Shown: positions 19,101 through 27,630, counted from the stretch's first letter. The stretch: DNA of 64,000 bases from CAVYWD01 sp963772225 (GCA_963772225.1 CAVYWD010000009.1:124001-188000); one strand, 5' to 3'. Translations and numbers: made by a program. Notes: generated from the sequence alone by a model not told the origin.

Positions 19101-20406
19101 CATCTCGTCCCCGTCGACCTCCTTCGACGTCCTGGCGCCGCCCGCGCAGAGCCCGCCCCTCGCCAAGCTCACGGCCACCCCGGGCGCGGTGCTCCAAGGC
19201 GGGTCCAGCCTGCTGGACGCCTCGGGCTCGCTCGACTACCAGACGCTGACCGCAAGTTTGGAGGCGAGCTTCGACTTCTCCGGCGCCGCGACCAGCACGC
19301 CGCCGTGGACGCCCTTCGCCGGCCTGAGCGCGAGCCAGACGTTCTCGGACTCCGGCGTCCTCTACCCGCGCGCCGCGGTGCGCGACGCGGACGGCGAGCT
19401 CGGCTACGCGTCCGCGCCCGTGGCCGCCGTCGCCTCCGCGGACGACCTGTGCACGGTGACCACGGCCTCGCTCGACGACGACGGCGCCACCTCGTGCAGC
19501 GGCGACTTGGGCCCCGACGGCAAGCTCTCGCTCGCCGAGGCGCTGCGCTTGGCGAACGCCGCGTCGACCCCGAAGACCCTCACCTTCGCGGGCCCCATGA
19601 CCATCGCCGGCGCCGGGCCGCTGACCTCGTCCGCCTCCGTCACGGTCGTCGGCAGCGCGGGCGTGGTGCTCCAGGTGCCCTTGGAAGTGGGCGCGGACGC
19701 ATTCCTCGGCGCGCTCTCCTTCGACGGCGCTTCGCTCACGGTCCTCGCCACCGGCAACCTCACCGGCTTCGGCCTCTCGTTCGCCAACGGCGCCGGCATC
19801 ACCGTGCGCGGCTCGGCGTCGCTGAGCCACCTCTCCATGGAGGCCTGCCCCGGCGCGTGCATCGCCGACGAGGGGTCGAGCGCGCTCTCGGTGCGCTTCG
19901 CGTCGATGCGCTCCTCGGCGTCCGCCGCGGGCATCGACTTCCGCACCTGCGCGACCTCGCCGCTCGCCGCCCAGGTGCAGTCAGCGGTGTTCCAGGGGCT
20001 CTTGGCCGGCGTGCGCGACGGCTGCGGCCGCGCGGTGGAGGTGCGCCACGCCACTTTCGAGGCGAACGCCAAGGGCATGGTCCTCTCCACCGCCCCCAGC
20101 AACGTCCTGGAAGACTCCATCTTCTCGAACCAGAGCGGCGCGGCCATCGACTGCGGCACCGCGGGCTTCTCGTCCAGGCAGCGCCAGCTCCTTTGGGCCA
20201 ACGCCTCCGACGGGTGCCTGACCGGAGACGCGGGAAACCTCGCCGGCGATCCGCTCTACACCTTCCCCGAGGCGGGCGACCTCCGCCTGCTCGTCGGGAG
20301 CCCCGCGATCGACGCCGCGCCCGACCTCGGGCTGACCGTCAACGCGGATGCGCCCGGGCCCTTCTTGGGGTCCGGGCCAGACCTGGGCGGGATGGAGAGC
20401 CACTGA
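16153..20406 (+). CDS. Giant surface lipoprotein with six Cys-paired repeats, PKD-like domain and beta-helix end
   Basis: 1417-residue lipoprotein: lipobox LLAAC (Cys about 21). The N-terminal IPT/TIG and Big-like domains match its upstream neighbour. Six repeats of about 105 residues follow, each with A-G-x-C-S/T, A-L-x-A/S-x-P, then a second Cys (D-x-x-C) and S-F-Y/F-x-R. A PKD-like segment comes next (about 1000-1090). The end (about 1095-1417) is rich in short beta turns, resembling right-handed beta-helix proteins, and closes with GPDLGGMESH. The four-base ATGA start overlap and the TGATG stop overlap bind it into the operon. It may be an adhesin or matrix protein (inferred). Confidence 0.75.
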   Translation: MKRPRDLAPRALAATLFLLAACNTGDRTSPGLSSIAPSRTLEGASVAVTIRGELLTGRAYTDFETASGSHLDASFTARLGPAALRAVQLTADGVLTATVPEGLAAGTYDLAVVDPWGHEATLPGAFRVVSLSELDQLVAGYRIDSVGAQRAFAPFSVTVAAVDSQGEVVPYFNGALQLSDSTGTAVPAQVGAFALGRWTGLVEVRKASAADVLTVSDASGRTGQSAAFAVTGGDPAQLRFSTAAQQVLAGACSDKVELQLLDASGFEATAQAAVALAVAASPAADFTLYADSGCTTPLGALGILTGGSTTGFFFRALRAGVVELDASASGLPGDSQLEDVGAAAAERLVFATAAQTLVAGQCSARVRVESQDAQGNAAPVFAQTAVALASSPQGLHFFQDAACATPLSALSLDAGSSSASLYFSSTRTGAYALSAQTDLLGQPTQAEAILPAAPDHLAFTTDSQTLIAGQCSAGAGLELRDRFENVSPAPAAATLRLSASPSAQFAFFLSAGCGDPASSVDLAAGASAASFFFRADVEGDYTASASLPDLGAVSQVEHVKPPLADHLAFLDPARQFVAGTCSGVLTVESRDLNGVPRAPATDQVIALSADPSGVLSYFSDSACKVPVAQVALPAGQLRASFFTSGTLAGEHLAVASIAGWTSGTQTEKITPGVGDRLGFLNAPLQISAGECSPKVTVAVEDKYANPSPISSSVTVSLTAAPPDGFQLYLDDACTLALTSLPIIVGNASSDFYFRGTRAMDVVVFAASGGLKSAQQSETIRAKVPERLTFMTPARTLAAGTCTDIITVQAQDSLGNPVAVDAATAVSLTSTAPADLAFYADGSCAIRLSSPGFAAGADSLSFYIRATTAGAFTTTLQAFSAAASQAVTVNPGPTAKLSWGPVPSPELGGVPFHVVLRASDGFDNPTPAFAGSASILLAPHGSATCVQGCGSATATSAFASGVWSGAVRVDTPGTGLELVAVAGPISSPSTSFDVLAPPAQSPPLAKLTATPGAVLQGGSSLLDASGSLDYQTLTASLEASFDFSGAATSTPPWTPFAGLSASQTFSDSGVLYPRAAVRDADGELGYASAPVAAVASADDLCTVTTASLDDDGATSCSGDLGPDGKLSLAEALRLANAASTPKTLTFAGPMTIAGAGPLTSSASVTVVGSAGVVLQVPLEVGADAFLGALSFDGASLTVLATGNLTGFGLSFANGAGITVRGSASLSHLSMEACPGACIADEGSSALSVRFASMRSSASAAGIDFRTCATSPLAAQVQSAVFQGLLAGVRDGCGRAVEVRHATFEANAKGMVLSTAPSNVLEDSIFSNQSGAAIDCGTAGFSSRQRQLLWANASDGCLTGDAGNLAGDPLYTFPEAGDLRLLVGSPAIDAAPDLGLTVNADAPGPFLGSGPDLGGMESH

Positions 20407-21686
20407 TGCGTGCCATGAGAACAGAGCGCAGCGGGCGTCCTTCTTCTCGAGCGGCGGCGGCCCTGAGCCTCGCGGCGGCGGGGCTGATGGCCGGCTGCTC
20501 GAAGCCTCCTCCGGCGCCGCCTTTGGAGCGCCGCACCGAGTACGTCCAAGAGATGCTCGTGGGCAAAGCCTCGGTGGCGGCCGGCGCGGTGCAGCTCCGC
20601 CGGGGCCAGGCCGACTGGGACGAGGTGATCGCCGGCGAGGAGATCCGCTCCGGCGACGCCCTTCGCACGACCGGCCCCGCCGCGGCACGCATCGACTTCG
20701 AGTCCGGCGGCGGGCTGCGGCTCGCCGAGCCCGCGCAGGTGACCTTGTCCCTGAGCAACACCGTCCCCGCGCTGCCGATCATCGCCCTCGAGTCGGGGCT
20801 CGTCCGCGGGTTCCTGAGCGCCCCCGCGCCGGGCGGTCGCGCCCCGGCGGTGCAGCTCACGGCGCCGCCGTCCGGGCGGGCGACCCTGACCGCCAAGGGG
20901 GACAAGCCGGTGCAGCTGCGCCTGCAGCGCATTCAGGACGGGTACGAGGTGGCGCTCCTCGCAGGCCAAGCAGGGCTCGCTGCGGCCGGCGTCGAGCGCG
21001 CGCTCTCGGTCGGAGAGGTCGCGAAGGTCGTCTCGGGAGACATCCGAGAGGTCGAGCCGCTGATCGACGCCCCGGCGCCTGTGTCGCCGGAGCCGGACGA
21101 GCGCTTCTACTGCCCCGGGCTCGTCGCGCGCCTCTCCTGGAAAGAGGTGGGCGGGGCGTCGGGCTACGCGCTCCAGGTCGCGGCCGAGCCGACGTTCCTG
21201 CAGCCGCTGCTGGACGCGCAGCCCTCGGCGACCCACGCTGTCTTCCTGCCGCGGGCGCCGGGCCGCTTCCTGTGGCGCGTCGCCGCGAAGGACGCCCAGG
21301 GGAGGCTGGGCAACTTCGGAGAGCCGCGGCCGCTCTTCTGCGAGCCGGAGCCGCCCGCGGACCTCTTGGCCGCGCCGGAGCCCTCCGCCGAGTTCCGCTA
21401 CCACGATGCGCCGCCGCGGCTGACGTTCAAGTGGAATCCGAACCCGAAGGCGCACTCCTATGTGCTGGTGGTCGCGCGCGGCGGCGACCTGCGCGCGCCC
21501 AATGCCATCGTGAAGGAGACCGTCGAGACGTCGGTCGACCTCGACGGATTGGAGGACGGTGCCTACGTCTGGGGCGTCTACACCGGCGACTCCCAGCGCT
21601 GGCCGCTCTTCATGAGCCCTCGCCCCTTCGCGCTGGCGCGGGCGACGGTCAAGACCACCGAGACCATCAAGAACTGGGGCAACTGA
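20406..21686 (+). CDS. FecR-domain lipoprotein
   Basis: 426-residue lipoprotein with lipobox LMAGC, then a FecR-like domain (about 50-200; G-D-A-L-R-T after the conserved E-I-R-S, as in FecR/PQQ-type periplasmic sensors). Two fibronectin/Ig-like segments follow, with typical W-x-x-V and Y-x-L-Q-V-A strands. FecR-domain proteins can be anti-sigma sensors or peptidoglycan- and surface-associated scaffolds. No sigma-factor gene is adjacent here, so a scaffold role is more likely. It overlaps both neighbours by one base (TGATG at 20404 and 21684), indicating tight co-translation with the two giant lipoproteins upstream. Confidence 0.78.
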   Translation: MRAMRTERSGRPSSRAAAALSLAAAGLMAGCSKPPPAPPLERRTEYVQEMLVGKASVAAGAVQLRRGQADWDEVIAGEEIRSGDALRTTGPAAARIDFESGGGLRLAEPAQVTLSLSNTVPALPIIALESGLVRGFLSAPAPGGRAPAVQLTAPPSGRATLTAKGDKPVQLRLQRIQDGYEVALLAGQAGLAAAGVERALSVGEVAKVVSGDIREVEPLIDAPAPVSPEPDERFYCPGLVARLSWKEVGGASGYALQVAAEPTFLQPLLDAQPSATHAVFLPRAPGRFLWRVAAKDAQGRLGNFGEPRPLFCEPEPPADLLAAPEPSAEFRYHDAPPRLTFKWNPNPKAHSYVLVVARGGDLRAPNAIVKETVETSVDLDGLEDGAYVWGVYTGDSQRWPLFMSPRPFALARATVKTTETIKNWGN

Positions 21687-23122
21687 TGTTCGAAGATCTC
21701 AATACGCTCTTGAGGACGACCAAGGGCTCCCTCGCCCAGACGCCGCTCGAGGAGCTCTTCGAGGCCGTGTTCCAGACGCAGCGCACCTGCGCCCTCCACA
21801 TCCAGCGCCAGGCGTTCGAGAAGTCCATCGCGTTCGAGCGCGGCTCGCCGGTGGGTTGCTCCTCAAACCTGGTGCAGGAGTCCCTGGGCCGGGTGTTGGT
21901 GGACAAGCAGCTCCTCAAGGAAGAGGACTACAAGGTCCTGCTCAACGCCGCCGCCGAAAGGTCCGTCCGGTTCGAGGACGCGCTCGCCCTTTCCAAGCTC
22001 CTGGACCCCAAGACCCTGGAGAAGCAGCTCCACCTGAACTTGGCGAAGAAGGTCCTCGACTGCTTCTGCTGGACCGACGCGACCTACGTGCTGGTAGGCG
22101 ACGTGGAGATCGACCCGGACCCGCCGCGGATCAACGCGGGCCAGCTCCTGTTCAAAGCCGTCTGCACGGCCATCCCGGACGGCGTCGTCCCCTCGCGCTT
22201 CCCCATTGCCGAGGGCCAGCGCTGGGCGAGGCTGGACGCGCCCCGCCACAGCGCCGAGGAGCTCAAGCTGTCGCCGGCCGACGCGGCCATCCTGGAGGCG
22301 CTCGCCGCGCGCCCGACCTTCGCCGAGCTCTGCCGCAAGGTGGGCCAGGAGCCCGAGGGCGTGCGGCGCCGCCTCTACGCCTTCGCGCTCCTGGGCCTCG
22401 CCGACCACTCCGAGAAGGTCGGGGCGGCCCCTCGCGCCGGCCGCGCCCCGAAGCCGACGCGCGCGCGCTCCTTTTTCGCCGCCTTCGCCGGCGCGGGGCT
22501 GTGTGCGGCCATCGGCGCCGCGGTCGCGCTGCACAGCTCGCAGGCGCCCGCTCAGAGCGCGCAGCCGCCGCCGCTGGTGCTCAAGGCGCCCCGGGCCAAG
22601 CCCGCCGGCGCCCCCCAGGCGCTCGATCCGCTGCCGCCGCTGTCCGCCGCCCCCGCGGGCGCGCGCGCCAAGCCCGACCGGCCCCGCGGCCTCGCGTTGA
22701 GCGCCTCGGGGATCACCTTCGAGCCGCCCATGCCCGGACCTCGCGCCGCCGCGGGCAAGGTCGACGCCGCGAGCAGGCTCCTCAAAGCTGGGCAGAGCGG
22801 CGCGGCGCTCGCGCTCTATGAGCGGGTGCTCAAGTCCTCGCCCAAGAGCGCGGATGCCGCCTACGGCGCAGCGCTCGCCCGGTACGAGGCAGGCCAAGAC
22901 GAGCCGGCACGCGCGAGCGCCGAGCGAGCGCTCGCGCTCCAAGCCAATCACGCGCAAGCCCACCTGCTCCTGGGATACCTGGAGCAGCTAGGCGCCCGCG
23001 CGCCCGAGGCGCTTTCGCACTATCGGCGCTACCTCGAGCTTGCCCCGACCGCCGCGCAGGCAGGGGACGTGCGCGACTTGGCCGATCAGCTCCAGGCGGG
23101 GCTCGGCGTGAAGGCCCCATAG
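21686..23122 (+). CDS. DUF4388-like cytoplasmic domain, transmembrane helix and TPR protein
   Basis: 478-residue protein, last in the coupled operon. Residues about 1-250 resemble DUF4388/PatA-type domains (GSLAQTPLEELFEAVFQTQRTCALHI, then FERGSPVGCSSN), which in Myxococcota sit on signalling proteins. A single membrane helix lies at about 262-282, then a Pro/Ala linker. Residues about 350-475 form TPR-like helices (SRLLKAGQSGAALALYERVL; AHLLLGYLEQLG). It could link cytoplasmic signals to assembly of the surface lipoproteins (inferred). The start ATG overlaps the preceding stop. Confidence 0.72.
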   Translation: MFEDLNTLLRTTKGSLAQTPLEELFEAVFQTQRTCALHIQRQAFEKSIAFERGSPVGCSSNLVQESLGRVLVDKQLLKEEDYKVLLNAAAERSVRFEDALALSKLLDPKTLEKQLHLNLAKKVLDCFCWTDATYVLVGDVEIDPDPPRINAGQLLFKAVCTAIPDGVVPSRFPIAEGQRWARLDAPRHSAEELKLSPADAAILEALAARPTFAELCRKVGQEPEGVRRRLYAFALLGLADHSEKVGAAPRAGRAPKPTRARSFFAAFAGAGLCAAIGAAVALHSSQAPAQSAQPPPLVLKAPRAKPAGAPQALDPLPPLSAAPAGARAKPDRPRGLALSASGITFEPPMPGPRAAAGKVDAASRLLKAGQSGAALALYERVLKSSPKSADAAYGAALARYEAGQDEPARASAERALALQANHAQAHLLLGYLEQLGARAPEALSHYRRYLELAPTAAQAGDVRDLADQLQAGLGVKAP

Positions 23123-23173
23123 CGCAAGCTTCCGGCGCCGCCGCCGCGCCGGTGAATGCGGCGGCGAGCCTCC

Positions 23174-23561
23174 TCAGTCCGGCGCGTCCGACCGGTAGCG
23201 CTCCTTGAGCTCGGCCACTGCGCGGAGCACTCGCTTCTGCTCGCCGACGAGCCCGGCGCCGGCGAGCTTCTCCTCGCGCGAAGAGCGGCGGACCAGGCAC
23301 GGCAGGCTGGGCCTTTCGGCGAGCGAGGGCACGACCCGCGTCACCGGGGCGTCGACCGGGGCCGCTCGATGCCGACGAGCGCGCCGACCTCCGAGATGTC
23401 CAGGATCTGCGCCGGGACGGCGCCCATGACGGCCAGCCGCACCTCGCCCAGGTCGAACAGGTCGATGTGACGGCCCGGTTGCCCGTGACCAGGCTCTTGC
23501 CCACGCCTCCCTTGGCACCGCCGACCGAGAGGATCCGCTCTGCCCGCTTGCTCGTCGCCAT
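23174..23561 (-). pseudogene. Decayed gene: MinD/ParA-type P-loop start joined to a PilZ-like remnant
   Basis: From ATG 23561 the frame gives about 28 residues with a deviant Walker A (GGAKGGVGKS) as in MinD/ParA ATPases, then breaks. A second frame continues HIDLFDLGEVRLAVMG..ILDISEVGALVGIERP, and a third gives VDAPVTRVVPSLAERP...LKERYRSDAPD to TGA at 23174. The latter two parts read as a PilZ-like domain (DIS-x-x-GA core). At least one internal deletion and one frameshift are therefore needed. The Walker A piece and the PilZ piece may come from two adjacent genes merged by deletion. A functional product is unlikely. Confidence 0.6.
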
Positions 23562-23618
23562 GGCCGCCCCTCGAGGGCGCGCGCGCGGACGCACCACCCG
23601 CTCAAGGACCTGGTGCTT

Positions 23619-24119
23619 ATGGTCAATGCAGGTATGGAGCCCAGGACACTCGCCATCGCGGTCCTTGGATTGCTGGCCTCAGCGTGCAGGCCGGGCGGCG
23701 CGCCCGCGGTTCCGTCGAGCGCCGAGGTCGGAGCACCGGCCGTTTCCTCGGTGCCGTCGGGGGCTCGGCTGCGCTCGCCGGCCACCTGCCAGGTCGCCAT
23801 CGTGCCCACGCCGCCGGCTCGCGCGGTGAGGGTGGGCGAGACGACGGTGAGCGAGGAGCCGGGGCGGCCCCTGCTCGAGTCGCCTGACGCGCGCCGGTTC
23901 GCGTGCTCGCTGGGCGCGACGCACGCGGTGACGGAGATGGCCTACGCGGACCGCAGCGGGCCCCTGCGATGGGTCATCGGCCTGTACCGGGTGCCGTTCA
24001 AGGGTGAGCCGACGCTCGACGTGGGGAAGGGGCCGAATACGGCGGCCGACGCCGCGCCCTCTGCCGAGCCGCCGGAGCGCGAGCGCCCGTCGGTGCCCAT
24101 GGTACCCGCCTACCCCTGA
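23619..24119 (+). CDS. Small lipoprotein, function unknown
   Basis: 166-residue protein with a lipoprotein signal (TLAIAVLGLLASAC). A Pro/Ser/Ala-rich linker follows, then a compact domain with two Cys (ATCQVAIVP and FACSLG) and several aromatic residues, and a Pro/Glu-rich end. AAGGA lies 10 bases before ATG 23619; ATG 23634 is a possible alternative start that keeps the signal. It is upstream of panD but unrelated in function. No family was recognised. Confidence 0.6.
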   Translation: MVNAGMEPRTLAIAVLGLLASACRPGGAPAVPSSAEVGAPAVSSVPSGARLRSPATCQVAIVPTPPARAVRVGETTVSEEPGRPLLESPDARRFACSLGATHAVTEMAYADRSGPLRWVIGLYRVPFKGEPTLDVGKGPNTAADAAPSAEPPERERPSVPMVPAYP

Positions 24120-24254
24120 GCTCCGCCCTCGAGCCCACTTTCCGGCCAGAGGCTTCGCGCGAATCGTTGCTCAAAAGGCGAACAGCCGGTAACTTTTTGC
24201 GTTGCGCGTTCCCCGCTCGCCAAACAAGGGCCGACGGGCCAGCGAGGCCACGAC

Positions 24255-24665
24255 ATGCAGCGCACGATGTTCCGCTCGAAAATCCACCGCGCAACCGTCA
24301 CCCAGGCAAACCTCGACTACGAGGGAAGCGTCACTCTGGACGAGACGCTCATGGAGGCGGCGGACATTCTCGAGTTCGAGGCCGTCCACCTCTGGAACGT
24401 GACCCGGGGCTCGCGGGTGACGACCTACGCGCTGCGCGGTGAGCGCGGCTCCGGCACGGTCTGCGTCAACGGCGCCGCCGCGCACCTCAACCAGCCCGGC
24501 GACATCATCATCATCGCCACCTTCGGAAATATGAGCGAGGACGAGGCGCGCAACTTTCGCCCGAAGGTCGTGCGCGTCGATGCTCGCAACCGCGTGGTGG
24601 GCACCGAGCAAGAGGTGCCCGGCCCGGCGCGGCCACTCGCCTCGCCGAAGCGTTCCACGGCCTGA
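24255..24665 (+). CDS. panD: Aspartate 1-decarboxylase
   Basis: 136-residue proenzyme that decarboxylates aspartate to beta-alanine for pantothenate and CoA synthesis. The self-cleavage site Gly24-Ser25 is intact within YEGSVT, where Ser25 becomes the pyruvoyl cofactor. Downstream, NGAAAHL and the Asp-rich GD turn before IIIIATF match the family. Numbering from ATG 24255 puts the cleavage site exactly where it is in E. coli PanD, which supports the start. The last 10-15 residues are a poorly conserved tail. No other pantothenate genes are adjacent. Confidence 0.96.
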   Translation: MQRTMFRSKIHRATVTQANLDYEGSVTLDETLMEAADILEFEAVHLWNVTRGSRVTTYALRGERGSGTVCVNGAAAHLNQPGDIIIIATFGNMSEDEARNFRPKVVRVDARNRVVGTEQEVPGPARPLASPKRSTA

Positions 24666-24805
24666 CGGCGCCCGCTCGCTCTGAATTGGCGCTCCGCGCC
24701 TGGCCTTGTCGTGACGCTTCGCCGCATTCGGTCGAGCGGTCGATCTCCTTCGCGACGCGCGCGAGATCCGTTATCGGGGCTTATGGGAACTGCAAAAAAA
24801 CGTTC

Positions 24806-24836
24806 TTGCGTCCCCCCATTCCCTGTGCGCTAGAGT
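24806..24836 (+). promoter_or_regulatory. Candidate promoter for sdhCAB
   Basis: TTGCGT at 24806-24811, a 19-base spacer, then TAGAGT at 24831-24836, the latter within GCTAGAGT. The TolQ promoter candidate has a similar GCTAGCGT -10 region. It lies about 120 bases before the sdhC start. Confidence 0.4.
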
Positions 24837-24954
24837 ATGCGTCCAAGTCCACTGCGGTGTCTCCCACCTTCATCCATACGGCCGCCGAGCCATGCCCCGA
24901 CGGCCTCGCCGGCGCGCCGATGCTGCTTCGGTGTCAACGAGGAGGTTTGTGCGA

Positions 24955-25710
24955 ATGAGCATTGCCGTCACGAAAGAGATGGAACCAACGACTCCGCAGC
25001 GAGCGGCGCCGCGGGCTCCCAGTCAGCCGCTTTCCCTCCCGCAGCCCAGTCAAGCGGCCAGCCTCGCCATGCTCTGGCAGAGCTCGGTGGGCAAGAAGTT
25101 CCTCATGGCCCTGACCGGCGGGCTGATGTTCCTTTTCGTGCTCGGCCACATGCTGGGCAACTTGCAGATCTTCCTCGGCGCCGAGAAGCTGAATGACTAC
25201 GCTCACGCGCTGCACGCCAACGCCGCCCTGCTGTGGGGCGTTCGCCTCGTGCTCCTGGCCACGGTTCTGACTCACGCCGTCGCCGGCCTCATCCTGACGC
25301 TGGAGAAGCTGAGCGCGCGCCCCATTGCCTACGCCGAGAAGGCCAACATCCAGGGCAGCCTTCCCTCGCGCACGATGATCTTCAGCGGCGCCGCCATCGG
25401 GCTGTTCATCGTCTATCACCTGCTGCACCTGACCGTCGGCGCGGTGCACCCGAGCTTCATCGACCTCCAACCGTTCCACAACGTGGTTTTCGGGCTCCGC
25501 GTGCTCCCCGCCGCCCTCGCCTACATCGTGGCGATGGTCGCGGTCGGCTTCCACCTCTGGCACGGCCTGTACGCCATGTTCCACTCGCTCGGCTTCCGGC
25601 ACCCCCGCTACACCCCGGGCGTCCGCACCGCCGCCGCGGCCGTGGGCACGGCCATCGCGCTCGCGGACATCTCCATTCCACTCGCCGTCCTCGTCGGACT
25701 CGTGGGGTAA
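24955..25710 (+). CDS. sdhC: Succinate dehydrogenase/fumarate reductase cytochrome b558 subunit
   Basis: 251-residue inner-membrane subunit of the b558 (Bacillus/Wolinella-like) type with five membrane helices. His residues that can bind the two hemes lie in VLGHMLGN, LTHAVAG, YHLLHL and FHLWHGL. AGGAGG nine bases before the ATG fixes the start at 24955; the first 38 residues are a Pro/Ser/Gln-rich cytoplasmic extension. It is followed after six bases by sdhA. The complex oxidises succinate to fumarate in the TCA cycle and passes electrons to quinone. Confidence 0.94.
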   Translation: MSIAVTKEMEPTTPQRAAPRAPSQPLSLPQPSQAASLAMLWQSSVGKKFLMALTGGLMFLFVLGHMLGNLQIFLGAEKLNDYAHALHANAALLWGVRLVLLATVLTHAVAGLILTLEKLSARPIAYAEKANIQGSLPSRTMIFSGAAIGLFIVYHLLHLTVGAVHPSFIDLQPFHNVVFGLRVLPAALAYIVAMVAVGFHLWHGLYAMFHSLGFRHPRYTPGVRTAAAAVGTAIALADISIPLAVLVGLVG

Positions 25711-25716
25711 AACGAC

Positions 25717-27630
25717 ATGACACTCGACTCCAAGATCCCCTCCGGTCCCATCGACCAGAAGTGGCGCAAGGCCAAGAACGAATACAAGCTCGTCAACCCC
25801 GCCAATAAGCGGAAGTACAACATCATCGTGGTGGGCACCGGCCTCGCGGGCGGCGCCGCCGCGGCCTCGCTCGGCGAGATGGGCTACAACGTCAAGGCGT
25901 TCGCCTACCAGGACACGCCGCGCCGCGCTCACTCCATCGCTGCGCAGGGCGGCATCAACGCCGCCAAGAACTACCAGAACGACGGCGACTCGGCGTTTCG
26001 CCTGTTCTACGACACCATCAAGGGCGGCGACTTCCGCGCCCGCGAGGCCAACGTCTACCGCCTGGCCGAGGTGTCGGCGAACATCATCGACCAGTGCGTC
26101 GCGCAGGGCGTGCCCTTCGCGCGCGAGTACGGCGGCGTGCTCGCCAACCGGTCGTTCGGCGGCGCGCAGGTGTCGCGCACGTTCTACGCCCGCGGCCAGA
26201 CCGGCCAGCAGCTCCTCCTGGGCGCATATTCGGGCCTGCTGCGGCAGATCGCCGCCGGCCAGGTGAAGATGTACTCGCGCACCGAGATGCTCGACCTGGT
26301 CATGGTCGACGGGCGCGCCCGCGGCATCATCACCCGTAACATGGTCACCGGCGCCATCGAGTCCCATGCCGCGGACGCGGTCGTGCTGGCGACGGGCGGG
26401 TACGGCAACGTTTTCTACCTGTCGACCAACGCCAAGGGCTGCAACGTCACCGCCGCGTGGCGCGCGCACCGCAAAGGTGCCCTGTTCGCGAACCCCTGCT
26501 ACACGCAGATCCACCCGACCTGCATCCCGCGCTCGGGCGACTACCAGGGCAAGCTGACGCTCATGTCCGAGTCGCTGCGAAACGACGGGCGCATTTGGGT
26601 CCCGAAGAAGAAGGGCGACACGCGGTCTCCCGACCAGATCCCCGACTCCGAACGCGACTACTACCTCGAGCGCGTCTACCCCTCGTTCGGAAACCTGGCG
26701 CCCCGCGACGTGTCGTCGCGCCAGGCGAAGTACCGCTGCGACGAGGGCCTGGGCGTGGGGCCCGGCGGATTCGGCGTCTACCTGGATTTCGCCGACGCCA
26801 TCAAACGCCTGGGCAAGCAGACCATCGCCGAGCGCTACGGCAACCTGTTCGAGATGTACAGCCGGATCACCGGCGAGGACCCCTACTCGGTGCCCATGCG
26901 CATCTACCCCGCGGTCCACTACGTCATGGGCGGGCTCTGGGTGGATTACAATCTCCAGAGCAACCTGCCCGGCCTGTTCGTGGGCGGCGAGGCCAACTTC
27001 TCCGACCACGGCGCGAACCGGCTGGGCGCCTCGGCGCTCATGCAGGGCCTCGCCGACGGCTACTTCGTCTTGCCCTACACGGTTGGAAACTACCTGGGCC
27101 AGGGCGGCATCGCCAAGGTCGATACCAGCCACCCGGCCTTCGCCGAGGCGGAGCGCGAGGTCCAAGGGCGCACCGAGAAGCTGCTCTCCATCAACGGGAA
27201 GCGGACCGCGGACTCCATCCACCGCGAGCTCGGGAACCTCCTCTGGGAGAACTGCGGCATGGCCCGGAGCAAGGAGAGCCTCACCAAGGCGCTCCAGCGC
27301 ATCCCCGAGCTCCGCGCCGAGTTCTGGGAGAACGTGAAGGTGCCGGGCGCCGGCGCCGAGCTCAACCAGCAGCTCGAGTACGCGGGCCGCGTGGGCGACT
27401 TCCTCGAGCTCGCCGAGCTGCTGTGCACCGACGCGCTGGACCGCAACGAGTCTTGCGGCGGCCACTTCCGCACCGAGTTCCAGACCCCTGACGGAGAGGC
27501 GCAGCGCAACGACGCCGACTACGCCTACGTCGCGGCCTGGGAGTGGAAGGGCGCCGGCAAGGCACCCGAGCTCCACAAAGAGCCGCTGTCCTTCGACACC
27601 GTCCACCTCGCGACCCGGAGCTACAAGTGA
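25717..27630 (+). CDS. sdhA: Succinate dehydrogenase flavoprotein subunit
   Basis: 637-residue catalytic subunit. The N-terminal dinucleotide fold (VVGTGLAGGAAAASLGEMGY, about 33-52) is followed by the flavinylation segment RRAHSIAAQGGINAAKNY, whose His carries covalent FAD. Substrate-site residues occur in HPTCIPRSGDYQGK and around the R-x-x-Y-x-x region. The frame is intact and the length normal for the non-classical SdhA/FrdA group that pairs with b558 SdhC. Its stop overlaps the GTG start of sdhB by four bases. Confidence 0.96.
   Translation: MTLDSKIPSGPIDQKWRKAKNEYKLVNPANKRKYNIIVVGTGLAGGAAAASLGEMGYNVKAFAYQDTPRRAHSIAAQGGINAAKNYQNDGDSAFRLFYDTIKGGDFRAREANVYRLAEVSANIIDQCVAQGVPFAREYGGVLANRSFGGAQVSRTFYARGQTGQQLLLGAYSGLLRQIAAGQVKMYSRTEMLDLVMVDGRARGIITRNMVTGAIESHAADAVVLATGGYGNVFYLSTNAKGCNVTAAWRAHRKGALFANPCYTQIHPTCIPRSGDYQGKLTLMSESLRNDGRIWVPKKKGDTRSPDQIPDSERDYYLERVYPSFGNLAPRDVSSRQAKYRCDEGLGVGPGGFGVYLDFADAIKRLGKQTIAERYGNLFEMYSRITGEDPYSVPMRIYPAVHYVMGGLWVDYNLQSNLPGLFVGGEANFSDHGANRLGASALMQGLADGYFVLPYTVGNYLGQGGIAKVDTSHPAFAEAEREVQGRTEKLLSINGKRTADSIHRELGNLLWENCGMARSKESLTKALQRIPELRAEFWENVKVPGAGAELNQQLEYAGRVGDFLELAELLCTDALDRNESCGGHFRTEFQTPDGEAQRNDADYAYVAAWEWKGAGKAPELHKEPLSFDTVHLATRSYK

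Noticed and set aside
16057..19830. 1257-codon open frame on the minus strand opposite the giant lipoprotein
   Set aside because: It is an Arg/Gly/Ala-rich shadow of GC-rich coding DNA. It has no motifs, and the plus-strand gene has a lipobox, repeats and coupled starts.
17562..20400. Long plus-strand frame running into the FecR gene
   Set aside because: Only the part after 20406 is real. The upstream stretch is an out-of-frame shadow of the 16153 gene.
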